In this document: positions 25,822 to 34,588 of the stretch, piece by piece | How positions within the stretch are numbered: the first letter of the stretch is position 1 | How the letters are laid out: each line of letters begins with the position of its first letter | Origin: JBFWUW01 sp050247075 | GTDB taxonomy: Bacteria; Planctomycetota; Planctomycetia; Pirellulales; JBFWUW01 | Assembly (NCBI GenBank): GCA_050247075.1 | Contig: JBFWUW010000006.1 | Coordinates: 1-64,000 of the forward strand | Length of the DNA: 64,000 bases | Direction: 5' to 3' | Notes under the pieces: model-generated | What the model was told of the DNA's origin: nothing | Seen by the model: only the letters and a program-made list of their open reading frames with translations | Database searches by the model: none | Position numbers and translations under genes: made by a program

Positions 25822-28327
25822 ATAGCGAACGCAGCACCTGTTGCAGTTCGGCCAGTCCGATGGGCTTGGTCAGGTGGCGGCTAAAGCCGGCTTGCAAGGC
25901 GGCTTGCTGGTCGCTGACCTGGCCGTAACCTGTCAAGGCAATCAGTACCGGGGGTGGTTCCAGCTTTAACTGTTGTACGCGCTGCGCCAGGTTGTAGCCC
26001 GACTCGCCTGGCATGGCGATGTCGGAAATAATCAAATGCGGCCGGAAGCGGTGAATGATCTCCAGGGCCTGGGGCACCGAGTGCGCAATCTCGATTTCTT
26101 GCCCCAATTTGCCCAGCAACCGGCCGACAAGGTGCGAGGCCGACTCGTTATCGTCCACCAGCATGACTCGATAGCTGGGCAACGGCGAGCCATCGTCCGC
26201 GTCGGCCAGCGCGGCCAAGCCATGTTCGCCCGGTTCGGCCAGCGGTATCCGCACCACGAACTCGCTCCCCATACCCGTGCCTGCGCTGGCCGCGGTTATC
26301 GTGCCGCCGTGCAGTTCCACCAAGGTGCGGGCCAGCGTCAGGCCAATCCCCAGTCCCCCTTGCGTGCGCGTGCTGGAACTATCGACCTGGGCAAACAGTC
26401 CAAAGATGCGCTGCAATGCGTCTGGGGGAATGCCAATGCCGGAGTCGCGGACATGCACCGCCGCCGACTGTTTTTCGAGCCTGAGTTCGAGATCGACCCT
26501 TCCGCCGGGCGGAGTGTATTTTGAGGAATTGATCAGCAGATTGCCGATAGCCTGGGCTAGCCGCACCTTGTCCCCCTGGACGATGGCCGGCTGGCCAGAC
26601 AGCACGACTTCCAACTTTTGCGAGGCGGCCTGGCAAAGGGGCCGGACCGTGTCCAAGGCGGCGGCGACGGCTTCGCCCAGCGAAAACGGCTCCCGACGCA
26701 GCGCAAGTTTGCCACTGGTAACGCGCGATACATCCAGCAAATCGTCGATCAGCCGGCGGAGCTGTTCCACCTGGCGGGTCATGACTTGCGTCAACTCACG
26801 CACCTGGCTGGTGTTGTCGGGATCCAATCCCAGCAATTGCGTCGCGGCAGTCAAGGGCGACAGCGGATTGCGCAACTCGTGGGCCAAGGTTGCCAGAAAC
26901 TGGTCCTTGCGTACGTCGGCGGCCCGCAGATCGCGGTACAGAAAGGCGTTCTCCAGCGCCACCGAGGCCATTTGCGCCAGTTGCACCAGAATAGCCGCAT
27001 CTTCCTCGGTAAATTCCTGGCCGTCGAATTTATCGGAGAGTTGCACCAGCCCCAGGTTGCGGCCATCGTGACCTACCAAGGGGGCCGCCAACAGCCCGCG
27101 CAGAGGCGGCCGCGATTCTCCGTCGTAGTCGGGCGCCAACCAGGCCGGGTGCCGCTCGGCATCGTCTTGGGTTAGCCGCAGAGCATGGTTGCCGCGGCAG
27201 ATTGCCCTTTCCAGTCCGCTCCCCATCGGCCAGTCACGGTCGCGCCAATCGAGGTACTTATCGGAAATCCGTGAGACGCAGACGGCCTTGCTCCAGTCAA
27301 AATCGGCAATCTGGCATGAGACACACTGATGGGCACCTATGATGGATTGCGCGGCATCCGCCAGGATTTCCAAGGTCGAGCGAACGTCATGCGCCACGTT
27401 AAACCGCGTGGCAATGCGTGACAGTTCTTGCAGTTGCCTCGATTGCCGCCGCAAGGCTTGTTCCGACTGCACCCGCGATGTGGTATCTTCGCGGGCCACC
27501 ACCGCCAGCACCGGCCCAGGCCGCGGAAAGGGAGAGACCTGCGTTTGAAACCAGCGATGTTCCCGCGGCGTGTGGCAAGGATACTCGGTCTGATAACCGG
27601 GCAGGCCGCCTTGCAGCACGTACCGAATTCCTTGAGCCAACTCCGTATGGGGTCCGCAGGGGTTGCGTTCGGACAGGCACTCTTCAAGAAAGTTCTGGCC
27701 GATGCAATCCTCGCCAGGAGGCGGTTCGTTCTCGTCGGCAAACCGCCGCCAGGCGGCGTTGACAGCCAAGACGGCCCCCGCTTCATCCAATACGGCAATG
27801 TGAATGGGCAAGGCATCGAGTACCGACCGCAAGAACCGCTGGGATTCGGTCAGGGCCGAATTGGCTTCGCCCAGCGCCTCGGTCCGTTCCAGCACGCGCT
27901 GTTCAAGCTGCTGGTTGGCTTGCCGGATTTCCTCCGCCTGTTGGCTGTGCCGCAGGGCATACCGCATGGAGCGTTCCAGCATGCCCGCGGTCAACTGGTC
28001 CTTGATCAAGTAGTCCACCGCGCCGGCCCGCATGGCTTGCAGATCGAATTCACGCTCGCTCTGGCCGGTGAGCATGATCATCGGCTTGTTGCAGCCGCGC
28101 TTGATCGCCTCGACAACCAGTTCCAATCCGGTGTGCGACCCCAGGCGGTAATCGACCAGGTACAAGTGATGGTCGCAATGGTCCAGCGCGTGCAGGGCGG
28201 AAGGGTAGTCGGCCACGCGGTCCAGGTGGTACGCGCCATCGGGCAACTCCGCGAAAAGATCCTTTGTCAGTACAAAGTCATCCTCATCGTCCTCGATCAG
28301 CAGTACGTTGACCGGCCCGTCAGGCAT
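25817..28327 (-). CDS. Hybrid sensor histidine kinase: REC-PAS-GAF-HisKA-HATPase-REC
   Basis: A cytoplasmic 836-residue protein. An N-terminal receiver (VNVLLIEDDEDDFVL; Asp in 'YLVDYRLG') is followed by a coiled coil, a PAS domain (about 180-310), a GAF domain (about 335-470), and HisKA with the phospho-His near residue 483 in 'LAHELRNPLSP'. The ATPase domain shows 'GNLLINSSKYTPPGG' and 'GGLGIGLTLARTL'. A C-terminal receiver has its Asp near 769 (ISDIAMPGESG). The ATG at 28327 overlaps the upstream response-regulator gene by eight bases. No transmembrane segment is visible, so the input is probably another protein or a small ligand. The last codons and the stop lie in a repeat. Confidence 0.92.
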   Translation of the reverse strand: MPDGPVNVLLIEDDEDDFVLTKDLFAELPDGAYHLDRVADYPSALHALDHCDHHLYLVDYRLGSHTGLELVVEAIKRGCNKPMIMLTGQSEREFDLQAMRAGAVDYLIKDQLTAGMLERSMRYALRHSQQAEEIRQANQQLEQRVLERTEALGEANSALTESQRFLRSVLDALPIHIAVLDEAGAVLAVNAAWRRFADENEPPPGEDCIGQNFLEECLSERNPCGPHTELAQGIRYVLQGGLPGYQTEYPCHTPREHRWFQTQVSPFPRPGPVLAVVAREDTTSRVQSEQALRRQSRQLQELSRIATRFNVAHDVRSTLEILADAAQSIIGAHQCVSCQIADFDWSKAVCVSRISDKYLDWRDRDWPMGSGLERAICRGNHALRLTQDDAERHPAWLAPDYDGESRPPLRGLLAAPLVGHDGRNLGLVQLSDKFDGQEFTEEDAAILVQLAQMASVALENAFLYRDLRAADVRKDQFLATLAHELRNPLSPLTAATQLLGLDPDNTSQVRELTQVMTRQVEQLRRLIDDLLDVSRVTSGKLALRREPFSLGEAVAAALDTVRPLCQAASQKLEVVLSGQPAIVQGDKVRLAQAIGNLLINSSKYTPPGGRVDLELRLEKQSAAVHVRDSGIGIPPDALQRIFGLFAQVDSSSTRTQGGLGIGLTLARTLVELHGGTITAASAGTGMGSEFVVRIPLAEPGEHGLAALADADDGSPLPSYRVMLVDDNESASHLVGRLLGKLGQEIEIAHSVPQALEIIHRFRPHLIISDIAMPGESGYNLAQRVQQLKLEPPPVLIALTGYGQVSDQQAALQAGFSRHLTKPIGLAELQQVLRSLL

Positions 28328-28790
28328 GTGGCGTTCCTTCCTCATCCGCGGGAAGCTCGACAATCTGCAGCCAGTACTTGCCCAAGGTGCAGACCACATC
28401 CACTAAGGCCGAAAAAGTGACCGGCTTGGTGACGTACGATTCGGCTCCCAGATTGTACACTCGCAAGATGTCTTCGTCCGCCTTGGAGGTGGTCATGACT
28501 ACGATGCGAATCTGCCGGAACCGTGGATCGCGCTTGATTTCGTCGAGCACCTCGCGGCCGTCCTTCTTGGGCATATTCAGATCGAGCAAAATCAAACTGG
28601 GCCGTGGCGACGATGCGGGGTCGGCATATTTGCCGCGGTGGTTGAGGTAGTCCATGAGTTCGGCGCCATCCTCGACAAACCGCAGATCGTTCGACAGGCG
28701 GCACTCCGTAAAGGCCTCTTGCGTCATCTGGCGGTCGTCCGAGTCATCGTCAGCCATCAAAATGGTGATCGGTTTGGTACGGGGAGTCAT
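28320..28790 (-). CDS. Single-domain response regulator
   Basis: A 156-residue receiver with no output domain. The acidic pocket is 'MADDDSDDR', the phospho-acceptor Asp70 lies in 'LLDLNMPKKDG', followed by the conserved 'VMTTSKADED' Thr/Ser and 'SYVTKPV' Lys. It belongs to the group of stand-alone regulators (Rcp1-like) that often sit beside CHASE3 or phytochrome-type kinases. AGGAAA precedes the ATG. It overlaps the kinase genes on both sides (four bases with the upstream one), so the three are one translational unit. Confidence 0.92.
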   Translation of the reverse strand: MTPRTKPITILMADDDSDDRQMTQEAFTECRLSNDLRFVEDGAELMDYLNHRGKYADPASSPRPSLILLDLNMPKKDGREVLDEIKRDPRFRQIRIVVMTTSKADEDILRVYNLGAESYVTKPVTFSALVDVVCTLGKYWLQIVELPADEEGTPHA

Positions 28791-30307
28791 GTTGTTTCCT
28801 CGTCAGCGTGACTTAAGGGAAGGGTCATGGTGAAGGTAGCGCCCGCGCCGGGTGAACTCTCGGCGGTAATCCGGCCGCCGTGGCGCTCTACGATCTTTTT
28901 ACAGATTGCAAGTCCGATGCCAGTCCCCTCGTAAGTTTCTCGCGCGTGCAGCCGTTGAAACAAGTTAAAAATGCGATCGACATAGACTGGCTCAAACCCG
29001 ATGCCGTTATCCGCCACCGACAGCCGGCACTCGCCGTCGATCTGCTGGCTGGTGACTCGCACATCGGGAGGGACTCCCGGGCGATGGAATTTTAGCGCAT
29101 TGGCAATCAGGTTCTGAAATAGCTGGCGCATTTGCAAGGGGTCGGCGTCGATGCCAGGCAATTCGCCCACCATCACGCTGCCCCCCGTCTCCTCGATGCG
29201 CTGTTCGAGATCATCGACCACCTCCAAGGCGACCTGCTGAAGGTCAACTGGCACGAACGCCTGCCCCTTGGTCGCCACGCGCGAATATGCCAGTAAATCG
29301 TCGATCAGCCGCCGCATGCGGCCGGATGCCGCCAGGATGCGGGCCAGATAGTCTTGGCCTTTCTCTCCCAATTGGTCCTTGAAGTGCGAGTTGAGGCGGT
29401 CGCCAAAGGCCTGGATTTTTCGAAGCGGCTCTTGCATGTCGTGCGAGGCGACGGAGGCAAACTGCTCCAATTCGCGGTTGCTGCGCTGTAGTTCCTCGGA
29501 CAACTCCAGTATCTCCAACTCTGTTTGCCGGCGCGTTTCCACCTCGTCGCGAAGCTGGTCGTTGGCCAGGCTCAAGGCTTGCGTCCGTTCGACAACGCGT
29601 TGCTCCAAGCGCTCCTTGGCTTGTTGCAGTTCAAAGGTTGTTTGGGCCCGCGTGACGGCCTCTCGCCTCATCAGCACGTAGGCCGCCGTGGCCAGGCAAA
29701 GGCTCAGCAACGTGGAGACGATGCCCGCGATGATGGCCGTGGAATAGTTGGCGTCGGCTTCGCGGTCTCTCCTTGTCAGCCGGTCAAATTCCCGCTGCCG
29801 CCCCTCTTGGATAATCTGGCGAATTTCATCCATGGCCTGCTTGCCGCGTTGCAAGAGGGCCTGATTGCCAATCGCCTCTACACCCTGCTGGCGGCGGACC
29901 AAGATTTTTTCATCAAGCAACGCAAAGAAAGAGCGGCCCTTTTCTTGTAGTACCCGCAATCGTTCAAGTTGTACCGGATCGGCCGATAACAACTGGGCAA
30001 GCCGATTGGAGTCCTCCTCGAACCGGGCCGCGTTGGTTCGGTACGGCTCGAGATATTCCTCTTTGCCCGTCACTAAGAAGCCGCGCGTACCTGTTTCGGC
30101 ATCCAACAGGGAAATGAACAGAAGATTGAACGACCTGACGGTCACGTTGGAGTGTTCAACGTCAAGCCGGCCCCGGTGCAAACGGCGGACGTTGAAGTAG
30201 CCCACCACGGAATTGGCCAGTAGGGCACCGGCCACCACGGCAAAACCCAGTAGCGCGCCGCGGTGGGTCCAGTTTTGCACGATCATCCTCCGGGCGCTAG
30301 ACGTCAT
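28787..30307 (-). CDS. CHASE3-domain membrane sensor histidine kinase
   Basis: A 506-residue kinase with one membrane helix at residues 17-38, an extracytoplasmic CHASE3 domain (about 45-185, with 'DAETGTRGFLVTGKEEYLEP'), and a second helix (191-213). A coiled coil leads to HisKA with phospho-His289 in 'FASVASHDMQEPLRKIQAFG', then the ATPase domain 'LIANALKFHRPG', 'DNGIGFEP' and 'GTGIGLAICKKIVERHGG'. There is no receiver, which matches the separate response regulator that follows. It overlaps the Hpt gene by four bases (ATGA). The signal is unknown. Confidence 0.93.
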   Translation of the reverse strand: MTSSARRMIVQNWTHRGALLGFAVVAGALLANSVVGYFNVRRLHRGRLDVEHSNVTVRSFNLLFISLLDAETGTRGFLVTGKEEYLEPYRTNAARFEEDSNRLAQLLSADPVQLERLRVLQEKGRSFFALLDEKILVRRQQGVEAIGNQALLQRGKQAMDEIRQIIQEGRQREFDRLTRRDREADANYSTAIIAGIVSTLLSLCLATAAYVLMRREAVTRAQTTFELQQAKERLEQRVVERTQALSLANDQLRDEVETRRQTELEILELSEELQRSNRELEQFASVASHDMQEPLRKIQAFGDRLNSHFKDQLGEKGQDYLARILAASGRMRRLIDDLLAYSRVATKGQAFVPVDLQQVALEVVDDLEQRIEETGGSVMVGELPGIDADPLQMRQLFQNLIANALKFHRPGVPPDVRVTSQQIDGECRLSVADNGIGFEPVYVDRIFNLFQRLHARETYEGTGIGLAICKKIVERHGGRITAESSPGAGATFTMTLPLSHADEETT

Positions 30308-30672
30308 TCTGGCGTGGCGACCAGTTTTAACGCGCCGCAGAGTTCTTGAAAGGCCTCACGCAGTTCCGGCAAGGAGGATTGGACGGCCGTCCAGTTCTCG
30401 CCCCCCGCCGCCTGCTCGGTGCGTGCCGCCGCCCGCACGGCCCGGCCCGCGCTAAAGTTGGCCGCCATGCCCTTTAATGAATGCGCTAGACGCCGCACCT
30501 CGCTGGCGTCATCACGTTCGCATGCGGCCGCGGTCTGGCCGAGCAGCAGCGGACTGTCCTCAAGCAGCATGGCGACCATCTCGCGGAACAGGCCGTGGTC
30601 TTGGCCCATCCGCACAAGCGTTGCTTGCTGGTCGAAGATGTCCTGCATGTGGTCTGCTTCCCAGAGAATCAT
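30304..30672 (-). CDS. Hpt phosphotransfer protein
   Basis: A 122-residue four-helix Hpt protein; phospho-His64 sits in 'AHSLKGMAANF', the family hallmark. It would shuttle phosphate between the receiver domains encoded downstream. A second ATG at 30648 has GGAAG eight bases upstream and may be the true start, removing eight residues. It overlaps the CHASE3 kinase gene by four bases and is the first gene of the phosphorelay unit. Confidence 0.9.
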   Translation of the reverse strand: MILWEADHMQDIFDQQATLVRMGQDHGLFREMVAMLLEDSPLLLGQTAAACERDDASEVRRLAHSLKGMAANFSAGRAVRAAARTEQAAGGENWTAVQSSLPELREAFQELCGALKLVATPE

Positions 30673-30762
30673 GATATCACGCTAGGGCTAAGGGCCATTC
30701 TTGAGGAATTGGCGACTTTATCAAGCCCAGCACCAAAGACTCTCCGGCCCGAAAAGGATTAT

Positions 30763-31227
30763 TCAGTCGCCCACGCCACGATCGCGGCAGTGTGCCTCAT
30801 CCAGCCATGTGGCCACGGCAACGTGCTGTTTCTTGATGCGCATAATCAAGTTCAATCCATTCTTCTCCAGGTCTTGTTGGTACTCCACAACGCGAACTTC
30901 TTCTTGGCCCGCCACTTCGGCCAGTTGCCGCAGGGCAGCGGCATCATCCTGAAAACTGGCCATCGCCTCAAACAATTCGTGGTCCGTCTTCAACAGTTGC
31001 TGAACGTGGGACATCAAATCGTTGTCGGTCTTGGCGATCTCCCGGTACTTGGGATGCAAGTCGCTGCGGACGCACCGCACGAAGTCCGTATTGAATGTGG
31101 CGGCCGCCTTTTGCACGCTCGCCACCCAATCGGCGAGTTCTCCCGCTACCACGGGAGTGAGCAGTGCCGCCTCCAGGTCGATCATGGTCGATTGCAACCG
31201 GGTGTCGCTAAAGGGAATAGTCGTCAT
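30763..31227 (-). CDS. Helical hypothetical protein upstream of the phosphorelay
   Basis: Not recognised. ATG at 31227 is backed by GGAGG nine bases upstream; the product has 154 residues. It is almost wholly alpha-helical and charged, with long amphipathic stretches ('MIDLEAALLTPVVAGELADW', 'YREIAKTDNDLMSHVQQLLK', 'VRVVEYQQDLEKNGLNLI') and several scattered His and Glu (HELFEAM, KKQHVAV, DEAHC). That pattern would suit a four-helix bundle, possibly hemerythrin-like, but the standard ligand spacing is not found. It lies 90 bp upstream of the Hpt gene on the same strand, so it could be a partner of the relay. Confidence 0.7.
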   Translation of the reverse strand: MTTIPFSDTRLQSTMIDLEAALLTPVVAGELADWVASVQKAAATFNTDFVRCVRSDLHPKYREIAKTDNDLMSHVQQLLKTDHELFEAMASFQDDAAALRQLAEVAGQEEVRVVEYQQDLEKNGLNLIMRIKKQHVAVATWLDEAHCRDRGVGD

Positions 31228-31419
31228 GGCAATAGTCCTCCAGAAGAGGCCCCGCAAGAGATCGCGGCTAACTGACCCGCGACACCTACAATTCTAGATC
31301 CAAACAAGCCATACGGGAAACGAAAACGCACGCGCCGTGCGGCCCGGCCAGCGATAGGGGCTACACTCACCAGCCCAAGCCGACACGGCGCGATGCAGTC
31401 AGTGAAGGTTCATTGACAA

Positions 31420-31608
31420 CTACCAAGGTTTCAGCCGCCACCCCAAGATAAAGCCGATGCCCACACAGGCCAGCGCCACCATTTCTGGCCGCTCTTTGGC
31501 ATACAGCCGCAAGTACTGCACCATGTCGTCCAGCGGGTGCAAGTCCTGTGATGATGAAGTCGCTGACATCGAAGAAACAGCCGGCGTAGTTTCGTTGACG
31601 TAAACCAT
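31420..31608 (-). CDS. Small single-span membrane protein
   Basis: 62 residues starting at the ATG at 31608, which has GGAGG five bases upstream; a TTG four codons earlier overlaps that site and is unlikely. The N-terminal part is polar and Ser/Thr-rich; the C-terminus is one helix (MVALACVGIGFILGWRL) ending KPW. The sequence 'YLRLYAKERPEMVALACVGI' resembles the C-terminal anchor of DUF883-type proteins. Start of a run of small envelope proteins on the minus strand. Function unknown. Confidence 0.7.
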   Translation of the reverse strand: MVYVNETTPAVSSMSATSSSQDLHPLDDMVQYLRLYAKERPEMVALACVGIGFILGWRLKPW

Positions 31609-31660
31609 TTTTTCCTCCAAGGAACGCTCAGCCCCGCAATGGGAGATGGGTGAAAGTTGC

Positions 31661-32110
31661 TTACTCGCCGCGGCCTCGGCTTTTCAGTGTTTGCTTCAGC
31701 CACTGCACGTTACGTTGCCATTCATAGCGGGAACGATCAAACATCGACACGAGATGCAAGGCGCGATTGCGGCCCATAAGCACCAACATGGCGACGAGCA
31801 CCAACGCCGCCGCGAACACAACGGCCATGGCCGCCGCCAAATGCATTCCGGCACCGTAGGCCAAGCCCAGTGCCGCCGCCGCCAGGCCGATCGGCAGGCA
31901 TGCCAGGCCCAGAATCAGCCCGCCAACGAATAAGGCCAGCGGCATCATCGCAGCCCGCAAGCCCTGCTGCACGTCGATCTTGAACAGGCGGATTTGCAAT
32001 TCCGCCAACGTCAACAGATCGTGCGCCAAGTCGCTGGCGGGGCCACGCCGGCTTGCATATTCAGACGGCTCGGGACGGGCAGAGCCATTCATCGTCGCTT
32101 GATCCACCAT
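31661..32110 (-). CDS. YqjE-like / holin-superfamily membrane protein
   Basis: 149 residues. A polar N-terminus and a helix 'DLLTLAELQIRLFKIDVQQG' precede two hydrophobic hairpins (PLALFVGGLILGLACLPIGL; AMAVVFAAALVLVAMLVLMG). This is the pattern of the Actinobacterial Holin-X/YqjE (DUF1469) family, which is found next to DUF883 proteins in many bacteria and is thought to act at the inner membrane. The start overlaps the end of the next upstream gene by 22 bases, so they are co-translated. Confidence 0.78.
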   Translation of the reverse strand: MVDQATMNGSARPEPSEYASRRGPASDLAHDLLTLAELQIRLFKIDVQQGLRAAMMPLALFVGGLILGLACLPIGLAAAALGLAYGAGMHLAAAMAVVFAAALVLVAMLVLMGRNRALHLVSMFDRSRYEWQRNVQWLKQTLKSRGRGE

Positions 32111-32289
32111 GCTAATACCGCTCCTATCGCCATAGCTGAAATCAGAACCGTGCGGGGGTACCGGGCGACAACATCCTCCACAAGCCGGCCTGACCCACGA
32201 AGCTTATCGGGCAGGTCAGCCGCGGGACGCGGCTCGCGGGCGGTTGCCTGTCCGTTGGGTATGTAAGGGGCAACTCGGTTGACCGTCAT
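32089..32289 (-). CDS. Small DUF883-type C-terminal anchor protein
   Basis: 66 residues, start supported by AAGGAG. After a Pro/Arg-rich N-terminus it has 'LVEDVVARYPRTVLISAMAI' and ends 'GAVLAWWIKRR': a single helix capped by basic residues, as in the ribosome-binding YqjD/ElaB (DUF883) tails. It overlaps the genes on both sides. Function inferred from context only. Confidence 0.7.
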   Translation of the reverse strand: MTVNRVAPYIPNGQATAREPRPAADLPDKLRGSGRLVEDVVARYPRTVLISAMAIGAVLAWWIKRR

Positions 32290-32708
32290 GCTGTCTCCTT
32301 GGCGCGTTGTGGGGTGTGCCCGCCCGTCATTTGGCTGAGTTGTTGCGAAAGCAACGCCAAACCGCCATTCATGGCGGCGCGGGCGGCCATGCCAGCGACC
32401 ACGCCTAGCAAGCTAGGCCGGGCCGGCTGGCTATTGCCGGCCACGCGGACGACTAGTTGCTGGTTTTGGCCCAGTTCGCGCACGCCGGAAGCATCTAGCT
32501 GAATAACTTTCTTGCGAGAAGGGACCGCCAGGAACCCCACTGCCGCCGCAGCCCCCACGCAAATCCAAGGATGCGACTTGACGTAATGCCGCCAATCGGT
32601 CAGCGTCTTGGCGTGCGCCACCAAATGTTGCACCTCATGGTGCATGTCTGCGCGGACCTGCTGCATCTCAAGTGCGATCCGTTCGGATTCGGAGGGGTTT
32701 TGATTCAT
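32286..32708 (-). CDS. DUF883/YqjD-like membrane protein
   Basis: 140 residues from the ATG at 32708; the frame stays open upstream but without protein-like sequence. The N-terminal helix (SESERIALEMQQVRADMHHE) and 'WRHYVKSHPWICVGAAAAVG' with a helix and basic 'PSRKK' match YqjD-type proteins. A C-terminal extension (LLGVVAGMAARAAMNGGLAL) adds a second hydrophobic stretch. It ends four bases inside the next small gene. Probably part of an envelope or stationary-phase stress set; the exact role is not known. Confidence 0.75.
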   Translation of the reverse strand: MNQNPSESERIALEMQQVRADMHHEVQHLVAHAKTLTDWRHYVKSHPWICVGAAAAVGFLAVPSRKKVIQLDASGVRELGQNQQLVVRVAGNSQPARPSLLGVVAGMAARAAMNGGLALLSQQLSQMTGGHTPQRAKETA

Positions 32709-32782
32709 GACAATCGTGGGGCCGTTGTGGTGAATACCTGAATTAGCCGTGAGAACACTAGGACAAAGGGTGTAGCCCGACC

Positions 32783-33049
32783 TCAGCCGCGCCAAGGCAT
32801 GTTGGCCGGAACGACGCGGTTTACGACTTCGAGGACTTGCCGGCCCAGGCGTTGTGCCGTGGTAGGCTCTGGCTCAACCCATTGGGCCAGCGGTGCCGCC
32901 AGGGCTTGGCCGATTAACAGGCCAACTCCAATGCCGGCACCTAGTGCAATCATTACGGCACTAGCCGGATAGTCTTTGACGAGCTCTCCGGGATTGCTCA
33001 GGCATTCGGTCATGTTTGACGTACTGCAACCCATGCGCGAAGTGTTCAT
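32783..33049 (-). CDS. Small membrane protein, DUF883-like
   Basis: 88 residues from the ATG at 33049, which has GGGAG eight bases upstream; an ATG 17 codons earlier lacks a site. 'ELVKDYPASAVMIALGAGIG' and 'VGLLIGQALAAPL' repeat the YP/HP-helix pattern of its neighbours. The tail is polar (TTAQRLGRQVLEVVNRVVPA). It is one of four genes with this anchor module in a 2.2-kb block, indicating local duplication. Confidence 0.65.
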   Translation of the reverse strand: MNTSRMGCSTSNMTECLSNPGELVKDYPASAVMIALGAGIGVGLLIGQALAAPLAQWVEPEPTTAQRLGRQVLEVVNRVVPANMPWRG

Positions 33050-33142
33050 GGTGTATGCTCCCGTTTCCTTGCGAGTGGATGTCCAGAAACCAAAAGGCAT
33101 ACGCCGCCGGTTCTTGGCTGGAACCGGCGGCGTACCACGACA

Positions 33143-33562
33143 CTACCGCGAACGAAGGGATAGGCCGAGTACCACGCCGACCAGCACGCCCACTCCAAAG
33201 CAAACGGCGACCGACTCGCCTGGGTGCTTCCGCACCATTCCCTGCGCCTCTTCGTAGCCATAGCGGGCCTGGTCCATCGCCCGTCGAGTGCTGTCTTGTA
33301 CGCTTTCGGCGGCATCGTTAGCGTAACGGCGAACGGTCTCCGCCGCCTGGCCCACCGCGGAAGCACCGTTGGACGAAGCCTCGTCCAAGAATTTTTCCAC
33401 GGCACTGCGCGCCTCGCCGGTCTTTTTCTGAATCATTCCGACTAGTTGATCGACGTTACCGCTGAACGACTGGAGTTCGTCATCCGTGAGTTGGCCCCAC
33501 TTGCTGCGGAGCTTCCCGGCGATGGAGTTCCAGTTTCCTTGCAATGTTTGTTGGTTAATCAT
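33143..33562 (-). CDS. CsbD-like stress protein fused to DUF883 anchor
   Basis: 139 residues. Residues 1-60 are CsbD: 'LQGNWNSIAGKLRSKWGQLT', 'DDELQSFSGNVDQLVGMIQ' and 'KKTGEARSAVEKFL'. CsbD proteins are general-stress proteins of unknown activity. The rest is a helical linker and a DUF883-like end 'YGYEEAQGMVRKHPGESVAV' with 'GVGVLVGVVLGLSLRSR'. The fusion would tether the CsbD domain to the membrane. AAGGA lies before the ATG. Confidence 0.88.
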   Translation of the reverse strand: MINQQTLQGNWNSIAGKLRSKWGQLTDDELQSFSGNVDQLVGMIQKKTGEARSAVEKFLDEASSNGASAVGQAAETVRRYANDAAESVQDSTRRAMDQARYGYEEAQGMVRKHPGESVAVCFGVGVLVGVVLGLSLRSR

Positions 33563-33805
33563 GGTTTGAAATCCTTTGAAAAGTGTCTTCGCGAGATGAG
33601 CGGTTCGTATCCGTCAAACCTCACACAGTGCAACCCTGATGCCAGGGCAAAAAAGCGACGTAAGTTCAATGATGATGGCGACCTTGGGGTAGAGTCTGAG
33701 CGCTGGCCGCTCAGCTTGAACGCGGCGAAACCAGCCTGTCGGAGCCGATTTCGCACGCGATCAAACCAATGGCCTTGCAGTCCCCACGGATGGCAACGAC
33801 CCCAA

Positions 33806-34141
33806 TCATGGGGTATCGTCGGCTTCGTCCTCGACGCGGTCGGCTTCGTCTTCCAAATCGTCTGCCCGCTCCTCGGCGGCGTCAGCTTCGCGACGAAGGC
33901 GTTCGGCCTCGGCTTCCTTGGCGTTTTGGATTTGCTCGCCGGTCTTCTCGATGTTTTCCTTGGTAGCCTCGGCGGCATCGTCAATGTGCTCCTTGGTGGT
34001 CTCTGCATTGCGGTCTACCGCCTCTTTCTTGGCGGCGGCGGAGTCGTCAACACGATCCTTAGCACGATCGACCGCAGCCGGTTCACAGCCCACCAGCAGC
34101 GCGGCGGTGGACAACAACAGGGTTGAAAGCAGCGTTTTCAT
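33806..34141 (-). CDS. Coiled-coil lipoprotein
   Basis: 111 residues from the ATG at 34141 (an ATG two codons upstream is also possible; AAGGAAG lies before both). The signal peptide ends in a lipobox LLVGC. The mature part is one long, highly charged helix with heptad-like repeats (RAKDRVDDSAAAKKEAVDRN, TTKEHIDDAAEATKENIEKT, EAERLRREADAAEERADDLE) and an acidic end. It resembles Lpp-type or late-embryogenesis-like helical stress proteins. It is the most upstream gene of the small envelope block. Confidence 0.75.
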   Translation of the reverse strand: MKTLLSTLLLSTAALLVGCEPAAVDRAKDRVDDSAAAKKEAVDRNAETTKEHIDDAAEATKENIEKTGEQIQNAKEAEAERLRREADAAEERADDLEDEADRVEDEADDTP

Positions 34142-34588
34142 GGACATCTTCCTTTGTAAAGAAACCTCGGGAAAAACGACGGTCGATGGGGACGCTACGA
34201 GAGGATCGGCTCGATCCTCCACGGCATCTCCACGGCTTGTCAATCGCTCGGGGGTTCTGACCATCGCTGATCGGCAACATGCTTCCGTTCTCCCGTCGAG
34301 TCACGATTCTCAAGCCCCTAGTTGTGGAGACTGCGAAGCAAACGGAATGCCAAAGGTCCGGATCGATGGTTAAATCGCACGTTTTCGGGGTAATTTACGG
34401 CATTTTCAGTGATCGGCGCATCGCGATGAAAGAAGTTGCCCTACGCCCGAATGATTGTCCACCGTTCAAGCAGAACGCGCCGGGGCCAAGCTGGTGCGCG
34501 GGGCCTTACCTTGTAAGGCCGCTCCGGCGGCGTGGGCCTTCCCTCTAGGTCTAGATGCTGCTCGAAAAGCCGTACCCGACTGGTCGGC
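34142..34588. other. Non-coding gap
   Basis: A 447-bp gap between the lipoprotein gene and the DUF5009 gene, both on the minus strand. No gene, repeat or clear terminator is seen. The promoter of the small envelope genes should lie in its left part. Confidence 0.45.
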
